Shown: positions 29,794 through 38,210, counted from the stretch's first letter. The stretch is 64,000 bases of DNA from Sagittula sp. P11 (GCF_002814095.1 NZ_CP021913.1:2762001-2826000), one strand, 5' to 3'. Translations and numbers: made by a program. Notes: generated from the sequence alone by a model not told the origin.

Positions 29794-29820
29794 TCCCTTC
29801 ATCTTGGGCCAAATACCTGC
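29794..29820 (-). repeat. Short intergenic motif GGTATTT...CCAAGATGAAG, copy 3
   Basis: Read on the minus strand, GCAGGTATTTGGCCCAAGAT followed by GAAG lies between the binding-protein and permease genes. It matches the copy at 11331-11354 except for three positions in the middle, and directly follows a GC-rich hairpin. Confidence 0.5.
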
Positions 29821-29827
29821 GGGGGGT

Positions 29828-29849
29828 CCGGGGGGCGGCAGCCCCCCGG
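29828..29849 (-). terminator. Strong hairpin between solute-binding and permease genes
   Basis: CCGGGGGGC-GGCA-GCCCCCCGG is a perfect 9-bp GC stem with a 4-nt loop, 28 bp after the binding-protein stop codon. Without a T-run it is more likely an mRNA stabiliser or partial attenuator, the usual way to make more binding protein than permease. Confidence 0.55.
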
Positions 29850-29876
29850 CGGATCGGCGCGGAACGCGCCGAAACC

Positions 29877-31454
29877 TCAGTTCTTCACGACGTCGTCGAG
29901 CAGCAGGAAGAACGACGGCTGCAGGGCGAAGTTCTCCACCCGGTCCGATGTCACGGCGTTCTGCTTCCAGTTGGCGACGAAGACCCAGGGCGCATCTTCC
30001 TGCACGATGGTCTGCATCTCCTTGTAAAGCTCGGCGCGCTTGTCCTGGTCGGTGGCGACGCGCGCCTCTTCCAGCAGGGCATCGACCTCCGGGTTCGAAT
30101 AGTAGCCGGAGTTGAAGCCGCCCTTGTCGGGCCATGCGTCGGTGCGCAGCGCGAGGAAGGGCAGGGTGTCCGGGTCGTTGGTCATCCATGCCATCTCGGC
30201 CATGTCCGCCTTGCCTTCGAGGCCGGGGTTCACCTCTCCGAGGAAGGTGTTCCACTCGTAGGTCTCGATCTTCACGTCGAAGCCCACGGCCTCCAGGTCC
30301 GCCTGGATCGCGGTGCCCATGGCGATCGGGTCGAGCATCCCGGACCCGCCCTCGGTCACGTAGAAGGTCAGCTCGGCCCCCTCGGCCCCGGCCTCAGCCA
30401 GCATCGCCTTGGCCTTCTCCGGGTCATAGGGGTAGGGCTCCAGCTCGGAATTGTAGGCCCAGGCAAAGGCGGGCGGCGTGGGTCCCGCGGCCACGTCCGC
30501 GGTGCCTTCGAGCACCTCGTTCACCAGCGCATCCTTGTTGATCGCGTAGTTCGCCGCCTGCCGCACTGCCTTGTCGGCGAATGGGCCTTCCTTGGCGTTC
30601 AGGATCAGGAACCAGACGTGGGGACCGGCCTGTTCGAAGACCTGGTAGGCATCCGACTGGAATTCCGACAAGGCGACGGGGGGCACCTCGACCATCAGGT
30701 CGATGCCGCCCGCCAGCATCTCGGCGGTGCGGGTGTTGGCGTCGGTGATCGGGCGGAAGACGACGGCCTGCAGTTCGGGCGCGCCGTCCCAGTAGTCGGG
30801 GTTGGCCTCCACGACCACGGCCTCGTTCGACCGCCACTCGGCGAACTTGAAGGGGCCGGTGCCGGACGGGTTGCGGCCGAAGTCCGCGCCGTATTGCTCG
30901 ACGGCGGCGGGCGACACGATCAGGCCGGTGGGATAGGCGAGGTTCGACAGGAACGGCGCGTAGGGGCTGCCCAGCGTGAACTTCACCGTCAGGTCGTCCA
31001 CCGCCTCGACGTTCTCCACCGCCGAGAAGAAGAAGGCGAGCGGGAAGGGGCCGGTGTCGTGGTAGGGGTGATCCTCGTTCAGCATCCGGTCGAAGTTGAA
31101 CTTCACCGCCTCGGCGTTGAAGTCGGAACCGTCGTGGAACTTCACGCCCTCGCGCAGCTTGAAGGTATACTCGGTCCCGTCCTCGGAGATCTCCCAGCTT
31201 TCCGCCAGCGCAGGTTCGACCTCCAGCGTGCCGTCCTTGTAGCGCACCAGCCCGTCGTAGACGTTCATCAGGATTCGGAAGTCGTTCACCGCCGTCACCG
31301 CTGCCGGGTCCAGCGCCTTGGGCTCGGCGATCTGGCCGACGATCAGCACGCCCGGGGGCGTCTGCGCCTGCGCACCCGGCACCGTGGCCAGGGTCAACGC
31401 CAGCGCCGTACCGGCAGCCATCAGGCCGCGGCGGGTCATTTTGAGTAGCGACAT
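29877..31454 (-). CDS. ABC transporter extracellular solute-binding protein, family 5
   Basis: The 525-residue precursor begins MSLLKMTRRGLMAAG, a twin-arginine-like signal, with cleavage after about A30 (GAQA-QT). The mature part follows the family 5 (Opp/Dpp) layout: ESWEISEDGTEYTFKLREGVKFHDG near residue 80 and PSGTGPFKFAEW near residue 200. It binds a peptide or peptide-like ligand in the periplasm. ATG 31454 has AGGAGAGG upstream. It is the first gene of the importer operon and its promoter region contains two of the AATTTATCATGATAAATT palindromes, so it is probably controlled by the GntR protein at 32307-33059. Confidence 0.92.
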   Translation of the reverse strand: MSLLKMTRRGLMAAGTALALTLATVPGAQAQTPPGVLIVGQIAEPKALDPAAVTAVNDFRILMNVYDGLVRYKDGTLEVEPALAESWEISEDGTEYTFKLREGVKFHDGSDFNAEAVKFNFDRMLNEDHPYHDTGPFPLAFFFSAVENVEAVDDLTVKFTLGSPYAPFLSNLAYPTGLIVSPAAVEQYGADFGRNPSGTGPFKFAEWRSNEAVVVEANPDYWDGAPELQAVVFRPITDANTRTAEMLAGGIDLMVEVPPVALSEFQSDAYQVFEQAGPHVWFLILNAKEGPFADKAVRQAANYAINKDALVNEVLEGTADVAAGPTPPAFAWAYNSELEPYPYDPEKAKAMLAEAGAEGAELTFYVTEGGSGMLDPIAMGTAIQADLEAVGFDVKIETYEWNTFLGEVNPGLEGKADMAEMAWMTNDPDTLPFLALRTDAWPDKGGFNSGYYSNPEVDALLEEARVATDQDKRAELYKEMQTIVQEDAPWVFVANWKQNAVTSDRVENFALQPSFFLLLDDVVKN

Positions 31455-31501
31455 TGGGTTCCTCTCCTGTTTTTTCATCCGGGCCGTCACCGGCTGCGGT
31501 T

Positions 31502-31519
31502 AATTTATCATGATAAATT
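31502..31519. promoter_or_regulatory. Perfect 18-bp palindrome, probable GntR operator 1
   Basis: AATTTATCATGATAAATT is identical to its reverse complement. It lies between the divergent binding-protein and DUF1028 genes in strikingly AT-rich sequence for this genome. Confidence 0.75.
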
Positions 31520-31529
31520 GAAATGGGGC

Positions 31530-31547
31530 AAATTTTCATGATAAATT
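31530..31547. promoter_or_regulatory. Near-palindrome, probable GntR operator 2
   Basis: AAATTTTCATGATAAATT matches operator 1 at 16 of 18 positions; the right half is perfect. Its centre is 28 bp from that of operator 1 and 36 bp before the DUF1028 start codon. Confidence 0.7.
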
Positions 31548-31574
31548 CAAGTCCGACGACGAAAGGACCCACCC

Positions 31575-32270
31575 ATGACAATTTCGATCCTCGCATACGA
31601 CGAAAAAACGGGCGCTTGCGGGGGGGCGGCCACCACGGGCAGCCTGTGTGTCGGGGGCTGGGTCCTGCGCGGAGACGCCGAATCGGGCATGACCGCCTCA
31701 CAGGGGTCTCTCCCCTCGACGATGTGGGGGACGGAGGCGCTGGCCCTCATGCGCAGCGGGGTTCCGGCAGCGGAGGCCGTGGCGCGCGTCACCACGCCAG
31801 ACACCGGCAAGGCCGAACGGCAGATGTCGGCGCTCGACCTGACCGGGGCGACCGCGCATTTCACCGGAGCGAACAGCATCACCGTTGCCGGGGCGCGCGA
31901 GGCGCCGGGCGTCGTGGTGGCAGGCAACCTCCTTGCCTCCGAGTCGGTGCTGGATGCCTGTCTTGAAGGGTTCCTGACCGGCAAAGGCGGGCTGGATGAG
32001 CGGCTTCTGACCGCGTTGGAGACGGCCTCGCGTGCAGGTGGCGACAGTCGGGGGCTCTTGTCCGCGGCGCTGCTGGTGGTCAGCCGGACGACGCCGCCGA
32101 TGACGTTGCGCGTGGATTACTCCGAAGCCCCGCTTGCGGCCCTGCGGGTCCTGCATGGCCACGCGACCAACGGCCTTTATGCCGACTGGCTGCGCCATGT
32201 GCCCGTGGCGGACGATCCTTACCGTGCACTGCCGTTCGCCTCGACCGAACTGCCGGTCGCCGAGACCTGA
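31575..32270 (+). CDS. DUF1028 domain protein (Ntn-hydrolase-like)
   Basis: The 231-residue protein has the DUF1028 N-terminus MTISILAYDEKTGACGGAATTGS, followed by GDAESGMTASQG and GVVVAGNLL blocks. The family has an Ntn-hydrolase-like fold and is often encoded beside peptide transporters and amidohydrolases; its substrate is not established. It is divergent from the solute-binding gene and shares the operator region with it, which suggests that it processes the imported compound in the cytoplasm (no signal peptide). Confidence 0.85.
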   Translation: MTISILAYDEKTGACGGAATTGSLCVGGWVLRGDAESGMTASQGSLPSTMWGTEALALMRSGVPAAEAVARVTTPDTGKAERQMSALDLTGATAHFTGANSITVAGAREAPGVVVAGNLLASESVLDACLEGFLTGKGGLDERLLTALETASRAGGDSRGLLSAALLVVSRTTPPMTLRVDYSEAPLAALRVLHGHATNGLYADWLRHVPVADDPYRALPFASTELPVAET

Positions 32271-32306
32271 CCGGCCACGGGTTTCAAGGCAGCGACGCAG
32301 ACCGCT

Positions 32307-33059
32307 TCACACGATGAACCGCTTCATCACTTCGGCTTCCTGATCTTCCATCATCTGCCGCGCCTCCTGCATGTGTTCGCGCATGATGTGCCGCGCGGCC
32401 TCCGCGTCTCCGTCGCGCAGGGCGGCGATCAGGTCGATCTGGTGCTCGCGTCCGTTCCGCCAGAGGTCGTGGTTCGGCTGGGTGTAGAGCCGCTTGTAGA
32501 CCGTCAGGTCGGTCAGGATCTGCGCCATGAACCCGATGAAGAACCCGAGCATCGCATTCTCGCCGAAGTCCGCCAGACGGGCGTGGAACTTCAGTGAGGA
32601 GACATGCTGGATGCGTTCCTCCTCCGCATCTGCGGCGGGCTGGGCGTAGTCTTCCATGATCGCGGACAGTTCTGCCAACTGGTCTTCGGTCAGGCGCCCG
32701 GCAAGGCTGGCCGCCATCTCCGGCTCCAGCGCGATGCGGACCTGGTATATGTCGTCGATGGTGATGTGCTGGAAGTAGAAGAAGTTCGCAAGCAGCGCCC
32801 GCGCCCGCTCGCGCGAGACTTCACCGACAAAAAGACCGCCGCCCGGGCCTGTCTTGGTCTCCACCAGCCCCTGCGCCTGCAACAGACGCAGCGCCTCGCG
32901 GATAGTGCCCTTGGACATGGCGAAGCGCTGGATCAGTTCGGTCTCGCCGGGCAGCCGGTCCCCGGGTTTCAGTCCCTGTTCCACCACCCAGTCCTTGATC
33001 GCGTCGGCCACCCGCACGGGGCGGGATCGGCGTTGAGGAGGGGTGGGAAGGGAGGACAT
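32307..33059 (-). CDS. GntR-family transcriptional regulator, FadR/FCD type
   Basis: The 250-residue regulator has an N-terminal winged helix (about residues 12-80; MSKGTIREALRLLQAQGLVETK is the recognition region, with a GPGGGLFVG wing) and an FCD ligand-binding domain (about 95-240; SSLKFHARL and HQIDLIAALRDGDAEAARHIMREHM carry the metal-binding histidines). The FCD domain usually binds a small carboxylate that releases the repressor. It is divergent from the M20 gene, and an 18-bp palindrome in that 79-bp spacer recurs twice upstream of the importer, so it probably represses itself and both flanking operons. Confidence 0.92.
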   Translation of the reverse strand: MSSLPTPPQRRSRPVRVADAIKDWVVEQGLKPGDRLPGETELIQRFAMSKGTIREALRLLQAQGLVETKTGPGGGLFVGEVSRERARALLANFFYFQHITIDDIYQVRIALEPEMAASLAGRLTEDQLAELSAIMEDYAQPAADAEEERIQHVSSLKFHARLADFGENAMLGFFIGFMAQILTDLTVYKRLYTQPNHDLWRNGREHQIDLIAALRDGDAEAARHIMREHMQEARQMMEDQEAEVMKRFIV

Positions 33060-33110
33060 GGAATGCGGACGTGACTGCTGGGGCGAATGCGTTAAGATAC
33101 CAAGTGAATC

Positions 33111-33128
33111 AATTTATCATGATAAATA
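33111..33128. promoter_or_regulatory. Probable GntR operator 3
   Basis: AATTTATCATGATAAATA differs from the perfect palindrome at 31502 only in the last base. It ends 10 bp before the M20 start codon and lies in the spacer shared with the divergent gntR gene, where a bound repressor would block both. Confidence 0.75.
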
Positions 33129-33138
33129 CAAGGGTGAG

Positions 33139-34365
33139 ATGACCTACGGAGAGACCGCCGCCTCCCGATTGGACGCGATTGCACGCGCCTCGGCAAGTGC
33201 CGAAGGTGTGACTCGCCTGCCATGGACGGAACACCACCGCGCAGCCCTCGACCAGATCGCGTCGTGGATGACGGACGCCGGGCTGGAGCCCGCGCAGGAC
33301 GCCGCCGGAACGCTGGTGGGCCGCAGTCCGAACCCGGAAGGCAAGCCGGTCCTGATGATCGGGTCGCATCAGGACAGCGTCCCCTCGGGCGGTGCCTTCG
33401 ACGGGATCATGGGCATCGCGCTCGGATGCCTTGTAGCCGGCGCGCTGAAGGATCGCCTGCCCGCGCTGCCCTTCGCGCTGGAGGTGCTGGCCTTTGCCGA
33501 CGAGGAGGGCGTGCGCTTCCCGACGGCCCTGATCGGCCCCCGCGCGCTGGCCGGCACGCTGAAGGACGAGGCGCTGGACATGACCGACCGCGACGATGTG
33601 GCGATGCGCGACGCGATGCGGGCCTTCGGTGTGGCGGTGGACAAGATCGGCGCGGTGCAACGCGCCCGGCGGGATGTCGTGGCCTATCTGGAGGCACACA
33701 TCGAACAGGGCCCGGTGCTCGAGGCCGAGGACCTGCCCGTCGCCGCCGTCAGTGCGATCTGCGGGATTTCCCGCTTCGACATGCGCATCACCGGAGAGAC
33801 CGGCCACGCCGGGACCGTGCCCATGGACGGGCGGCGGGATGCATTGGTGGCGGCGTCGCGGATCATTGCGGCTGTCAGCGACGCGGCGGCGCAGGTCCCG
33901 GACTTGCGGGCGACGGTGGGTAGGCTGTCGCTGAAACCCGGTGCGGTGAACGCCATCCCCGCCGACGTCCGCTTCCCGCTTGAGATACGCGCGCCGCAGG
34001 ACACCCTCCGCGAGACCTTCGAGGCGGAGACCATGGCGCTGGCGCGGGATATCTGTTTCGACGCCAACTGCGACCTGAGTGCGGTCCGGACCTACGCGCA
34101 GCCTGCGGCGGTCTGCGATCCCGGTCTGACGCGGGCGCTGGAAGGGGCCATCGGCAAGGCAGACCTCGTGCCACTGACCATCCCCTCGGGAGCGACGCAC
34201 GATGCGTCGGCGATGGCAGACCTTTGCCCGATCGCAATGCTGTTCGTGCGGTGCCGGGGCGGTATCAGCCACCGACCCGACGAATTCGCCTCCGCGGCCG
34301 ATATGGACGTGGCGGTGCGGGTGATGGCAGACGCGATCCTTGCCTACGCGGACGAACTCGGCTGA
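33139..34365 (+). CDS. M20-family Zn-dependent amidohydrolase (carbamoylase/allantoate amidohydrolase type)
   Basis: The 408-residue protein belongs to the hydantoinase/carbamoylase branch of M20: GSHQDSVPSGGAFDGIMG carries the first metal ligands, ADEEGVRFP the bridging Glu, EAHIEQGPVLE and TGHAGTVPM the substrate and dimer blocks, and SGATHDAS the C-terminal metal His region. Such enzymes hydrolyse N-carbamoyl amino acids, allantoate or related ureido compounds. The substrate is not resolved by eye. ATG 33139 follows AAGGGTGAG, immediately after a probable GntR operator. Confidence 0.9.
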   Translation: MTYGETAASRLDAIARASASAEGVTRLPWTEHHRAALDQIASWMTDAGLEPAQDAAGTLVGRSPNPEGKPVLMIGSHQDSVPSGGAFDGIMGIALGCLVAGALKDRLPALPFALEVLAFADEEGVRFPTALIGPRALAGTLKDEALDMTDRDDVAMRDAMRAFGVAVDKIGAVQRARRDVVAYLEAHIEQGPVLEAEDLPVAAVSAICGISRFDMRITGETGHAGTVPMDGRRDALVAASRIIAAVSDAAAQVPDLRATVGRLSLKPGAVNAIPADVRFPLEIRAPQDTLRETFEAETMALARDICFDANCDLSAVRTYAQPAAVCDPGLTRALEGAIGKADLVPLTIPSGATHDASAMADLCPIAMLFVRCRGGISHRPDEFASAADMDVAVRVMADAILAYADELG

Positions 34366-34436
34366 GAGGGCGCGAACGGACGGTTCCGGGCACGGGCTGT
34401 CATTGCGGCCCCGGAACTGCCGTCGCGAAACCGGAG

Positions 34437-34457
34437 GTAGGGCGGGGCTCTGCGCCG
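34437..34457 (+). repeat. 21-bp intergenic repeat GTAGGGCGGGGCT, copy 1
   Basis: A 21-bp stretch beginning GTAGGGCGGGGCTCTGCGCC recurs with one mismatch on the minus strand at 63909-63929. Both copies lie between genes. Confidence 0.5.
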
Positions 34458-34524
34458 TCTTGGCTGGCCGCTGAACGGCGCAAATCCCCTTTCCTTCCGG
34501 CCCGACTTGCGCTCCAGTGCGGGC

Positions 34525-35601
34525 ATGCTGACCGGATTGCGCATCCTCGAGTTCGAGGCCCTTGGCCCCGCCCCCTTCGCCGCCATGCACCTGGCGGACC
34601 TTGGTGCGGAGGTGACCGTCATCCACCGTGCCACCCCCGACAACCCGTCGAAACAGCCGAATAACCTGCTCGACCGGGGCAAGCGGTCCATCGTGCTGGA
34701 TCTGAAGACGCCAGAGGACATCGTTGTCGCCAAGGCCCTGATCGCCCGTTCCGACGCGCTGATCGAGGGGATGCGGCCCGGGGTGATGGAACGGCTCGGC
34801 CTCGGGCCGGAGGTGGCGCACGCGCTGAACCCGGGGCTGGTCTACGGGCGGATGACGGGCTGGGGGCAGGACGGGCCGCGCGCGCGACAGGCCGGGCACG
34901 ATCTGAACTACGCCGGGCTGAGCGGCACACTGTTTTACGGCGGCCTGCCGAGCGAAGTCCCCGGCGTGCCGCCGACCCTGCTGGGCGACATCGGCGGTGG
35001 GGCGCTCTACCTCACGGTCGGCATTCTGAGCGGCGTGCTGAACGCGCGGAGAACCGGCAAGGGCTGTGTCGTGGACGCGGCCATCGTCGACGGCACCTCA
35101 CACATGCTGTCGTTGCTGCTCTCCATGGGGCCGATGTTCTCACGCGAGGCGCGTGGCGCGTCGCTGCTGGACGGGCCGCACTGGTCGCGCTGCTATGTCT
35201 GCGCCGATGGACGCCACGTCGCGGTGCAATGCCTTGAACCGAAGTTCTACGCCGAGTTCCTTGAGATCATGGGGCTCGCGGGCGATCCGGCCTTTGCCGA
35301 ACAATTCGACCCCGTGCAGTGGCCGGTCCAGACCGCGCGGCTGGCGGGCCTGTTTGCCGCGCGGCCGCGGGATGAATGGGTGTCGCTGTTCGACGGCTCC
35401 GACGCCTGCGTCGCGCCGGTGCTGAGCCCGGCCGAGGCACAGAAAGATCCCCACATCTCGGCGCGTGGCATCTGGCAGGACGGTGTGCCAGCACCGGCCC
35501 CGCGCTTCGACGGCGTGGTGCGCGGCACCGGCGAGATCGCACAGCGGGGCGCAAATGGGTCGGAGATACGCGAGACCTTGAGACAGGAGGGTCTGATATG
35601 A
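34525..35601 (+). CDS. CaiB/BaiF-family CoA-transferase or acyl-CoA racemase
   Basis: The 358-residue class III CoA-transferase family member begins LTGLRILEFEALGPAPFAAMHLADLGAEV and contains the family blocks NLDRGKRSIVLDLK-like LLDRGKRSIVLDLK, GMRPGVMERLGLGPE and MTGWGQDGP. The block AGHDLNYAGLSG, with H and D in the positions of the catalytic pair of alpha-methylacyl-CoA racemase, favours the racemase branch. ATG 34525 is chosen over an in-frame TTG at 34507. It overlaps the nitroreductase gene by 4 bp. The 159 bp upstream contains no operator palindrome. Confidence 0.85.
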   Translation: MLTGLRILEFEALGPAPFAAMHLADLGAEVTVIHRATPDNPSKQPNNLLDRGKRSIVLDLKTPEDIVVAKALIARSDALIEGMRPGVMERLGLGPEVAHALNPGLVYGRMTGWGQDGPRARQAGHDLNYAGLSGTLFYGGLPSEVPGVPPTLLGDIGGGALYLTVGILSGVLNARRTGKGCVVDAAIVDGTSHMLSLLLSMGPMFSREARGASLLDGPHWSRCYVCADGRHVAVQCLEPKFYAEFLEIMGLAGDPAFAEQFDPVQWPVQTARLAGLFAARPRDEWVSLFDGSDACVAPVLSPAEAQKDPHISARGIWQDGVPAPAPRFDGVVRGTGEIAQRGANGSEIRETLRQEGLI

Positions 35602-36278
35602 CGAAGGAGAATACGCTGGCCGCCAGCTTCGGAGCGCTTCTGCGGGCGCGGGCCTCCTGCCGTGCGTTCACGGATCAACCTGTCGACCGGGCGCTTGTAG
35701 AGGCGGCCCTGCGCGATGCGCAGCAGGTGCCGTCGTGGTGCAACTCGCAGCCGTGGGAGGTCCACGCCTGCGGGCCGGAGGAAACCGCCCGGCTGGCGCC
35801 CGCCGTCTTCGAGCATGCGCAGTCCAGTGCACACGCGACCGACATCCCGTTCCCGAAGGCGTGGGACGGGGTCTACAAGGACCGTCGCAGGACATGCGGC
35901 TGGCAGCTTTACGGCGCGCTGGGGATCGAGAAGGGCGACCGCGTGGCATCGGGCCGGCAGATGCAGGAGAACTTCCGGCTGTTCGGCGCCACGGGCTTCC
36001 TGCTGATCACCACTCCGAAGGTGCTGGGCGCCTATGGCGTGCTCGACTGCGGCGCCTATGTGACCGCGGTGCTTCTGGGGCTGGAGGCGCGGGGTATCGG
36101 TGCCGTGGCCATGGCTTCTGTCGCCGGGTTCTCGCCCTTCATGCGGGAGTGGTTCGACGTGGCCAATGACCGGGACGTGCTGTGCGGGATCGCCTTCGGG
36201 ATGCCCGACCGCGACCATCCGGCGAACAGCTTCCGTACCGAGCGCGCCAGTCCCGACGAGGTCGTGCGCTGGCGGTAA
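35598..36278 (+). CDS. Nitroreductase-family flavoprotein
   Basis: The 226-residue protein has the nitroreductase FMN-binding blocks RARASCRAFTDQPVDRALVEAALRDAQQVPSWCNSQPW and GAYVTAVLLGLEARGIGAVAMAS, with GIAFGMPDRDHPAN near the C-terminus. Such enzymes reduce nitro groups, quinones or enoates with NAD(P)H. Its ATG overlaps the CoA-transferase stop, which suggests that it acts on the same, unknown, substrate or its CoA ester. Confidence 0.87.
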   Translation: MTKENTLAASFGALLRARASCRAFTDQPVDRALVEAALRDAQQVPSWCNSQPWEVHACGPEETARLAPAVFEHAQSSAHATDIPFPKAWDGVYKDRRRTCGWQLYGALGIEKGDRVASGRQMQENFRLFGATGFLLITTPKVLGAYGVLDCGAYVTAVLLGLEARGIGAVAMASVAGFSPFMREWFDVANDRDVLCGIAFGMPDRDHPANSFRTERASPDEVVRWR

Positions 36279-36281
36279 GAC

Positions 36282-36322
36282 GGGTGGCGAACCCGGGCCC
36301 GACAGGCCCGGAACCCCCACCC
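36282..36322. terminator. Nested hairpin between convergent genes
   Basis: Outer pairing GGGTGG (36282-36287) with CCACCC (36317-36322) encloses CCGGGCC-CGACA-GGCCCGG... at 36293-36311. It lies between the convergent nitroreductase and aldo/keto reductase genes and probably ends both transcripts; there is no T-run. Confidence 0.55.
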
Positions 36323-36344
36323 TACACCCTGTAACGCCTTGGGA

Positions 36345-37274
36345 TCAGGCCTCTTCCAGCCTGTCCGTCGCCGGGGGCGGGGTAGGTCCCAGCGCGGTGA
36401 TGCGGTCGTAGAGGTCCTTGTCCATCGGCCAGTTCATCGCCGCGAGCGAGGGGCGAAGCTGCGCCTCCGACCGGGCCGACAGGATCGGTGCGGGCCGGGA
36501 AGGATGCAGCGCGACCCAGGCCACCGCAAGCGTCGCCGCGTCCGTCCCGATCTCTTCGCCCAGGTCGGCCAGCGCGCGGGCGGTCTCGTGCATCTGTGCC
36601 TCGCCGTAGCGCTTGGCGTAGCGTTCATCGGTGGCGAGCCGTCCGCTGCCGCCGCGCGCGTACTTCCCTGTCAGGAGGCCGCCGCCCAGCGGCGAATAGG
36701 GCACGGGGAGGATGCCTTCGGACTGGCACATGGGCAGGATCTCGACCTCGGCCTGCCGCTTCACGAGGTTGTACATCGGCTGGATGACGTCGATGTTCGT
36801 GCCGAAGCGCGCAGCCGTGGCCTGGGCCTTCATCACCTGCCAGGCGGCGTAGTTCGAGACGCCGATGTAGCGGATCTTGCCCGCGGCCTGCACCTCCGCC
36901 AGCGTCTCGAAGGTTTCCTCCAGCGGCGTCTCGGCGTCCCAGCGGTGCATGTAGTAGAGATCGACCGTGTCCATGCCCAGCCGTTTCCGGCTTTCGTCGA
37001 GCGTTGTCAGTATGTTGTGACGGGAGGCACCACCGGGGAAACTGGCCTTTGTCGCGATGAACAGACGTTCGCGCTCGGCCGCGGCGAATCGGCCCAGCAG
37101 GGTCTCGGAGGCGCCGTCGGTGTAGACGTAGGCGGTGTCGAAGTGGCGGATGCCTGCGGCGCGACAGGCCTCGAACATTTCGGCGCTGGCGCGTTCGTCG
37201 GCGGTGCCGCCGAACTGCATGGTGCCAAAGGCGAAGCGGGCGGGCGTGTCGCCCGAGATCGTGGTCAGGGTCAT
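36345..37274 (-). CDS. Aldo/keto reductase
   Basis: The 309-residue TIM-barrel oxidoreductase has the AKR catalytic set: D in HFDTAYVYTDG, Y of that block, K in FIATKASF and H in DLYYMHRWD. The NADP-binding end shows VPYSPLGGGLLTGKY and LSARSEAQL. It resembles the YghZ/AKR11-14-type general reductases; the substrate is unknown. ATG 37274 is used because MTLTTISG begins the conserved domain; codons upstream are in a frame that looks non-coding. It is transcribed alone. Confidence 0.88.
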   Translation of the reverse strand: MTLTTISGDTPARFAFGTMQFGGTADERASAEMFEACRAAGIRHFDTAYVYTDGASETLLGRFAAAERERLFIATKASFPGGASRHNILTTLDESRKRLGMDTVDLYYMHRWDAETPLEETFETLAEVQAAGKIRYIGVSNYAAWQVMKAQATAARFGTNIDVIQPMYNLVKRQAEVEILPMCQSEGILPVPYSPLGGGLLTGKYARGGSGRLATDERYAKRYGEAQMHETARALADLGEEIGTDAATLAVAWVALHPSRPAPILSARSEAQLRPSLAAMNWPMDKDLYDRITALGPTPPPATDRLEEA

Positions 37275-37511
37275 GGCGCAGAGAGTGGCACGGCGCAGGC
37301 CGCACGGGAAGCGTGATATGAGGGGGCGTTTGCTTCGGCGCGTTGGAGGCGCCCGGTGGTGTCCCGCGTGGAAGGCCGCTGATCCGACCATTGTCCAATG
37401 CCGGCAAAATGTCTTTCTGTCAGCGGGTTAAGGCGGTGGCTGGTCTGGCCGCGTGCACGGGACTCGACAGACTCACGGGGGGCGGGCAGGCTGTCGGGGA
37501 GGAGGAGTTTC

Positions 37512-38210
37512 ATGAAAGCTCTTTGTCTGACGCTTGCCGCGATGACCGCCCTGCCCGTGTCGGCGGGGGAGAGTTGTACGGAGGATGCGATGATCGTGTT
37601 CGACGGGTCGGGGTCGATGGCGGAGATCGGGTTCAACGCAATAGGCGAGCCGCGAATCGTTCAGGCGCGGCAGGCGATGCGTCAGGTGCTTCCGGACATC
37701 GCTGTGCTGCGGCGGCTGGGGCTGGTGATCTACGGCCCGGGCGGCGACCGGACCTGCCGGAACGTCGACCTGCGGCTGAGACCGCAATGGCAGGCGGATA
37801 CGCCGATTATCTCGGAAATCGAGGGGCTTAGACCGGCCGGTGGGACGGCCCTCACGGATGGTGTGCGGCTGGCGGCGGAGACGCTCGACTACCTCCACAC
37901 GCCGGGTGCGGTGGTGCTGGTGACGGACGGGAAGGAGACCTGCGGGGGGACTCCGTGCCAGCTGGCGGCGGAATTCGCGCGGGAGGCGCCGGGGCTGACG
38001 GTGCATGTCATCGGCTTCAAGGTGCGGAGCGATCACTGGGACTGGAACACCCCCGACACGGAGACGGAGAGCGTGGCGCGCTGCCTTGCCGACGACACCG
38101 GCGGACAATACCTGAACGCCGAAACGGTGGACGATCTGATCGGTGCGCTGCGCGTGACGCTCGGGTGCAACGTCTTCGGATCGTTGGAGAATATCACTGC
38201 GATCGAGTGA
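37512..38210 (+). CDS. Exported von Willebrand factor A domain protein
   Basis: The 232-residue precursor has a signal peptide (cleaved near A18, PVSA-GE), then directly a VWA domain with the metal-ion-dependent adhesion site D31-G-S33-G-S35, the Thr in PAGGTALTDG and Asp in LVTDGKETCGG. It has several cysteines (C22, CRNV, ETCGGTPC, VARC, GC) that may form disulfides in the periplasm. No chaperone ATPase (MoxR) or protease partner is adjacent. GGAGGAG precedes the ATG. A metal-dependent protein-binding role is likely from the fold; the partner is unknown. Confidence 0.85.
   Translation: MKALCLTLAAMTALPVSAGESCTEDAMIVFDGSGSMAEIGFNAIGEPRIVQARQAMRQVLPDIAVLRRLGLVIYGPGGDRTCRNVDLRLRPQWQADTPIISEIEGLRPAGGTALTDGVRLAAETLDYLHTPGAVVLVTDGKETCGGTPCQLAAEFAREAPGLTVHVIGFKVRSDHWDWNTPDTETESVARCLADDTGGQYLNAETVDDLIGALRVTLGCNVFGSLENITAIE

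Noticed and set aside
31500-31550. AT-rich palindromes as a possible replication origin or integration site
   Set aside because: They lie in a divergent promoter, recur only at the neighbouring promoter beside a GntR gene, and no DnaA boxes, integrase or replication genes are near; operators explain them better.
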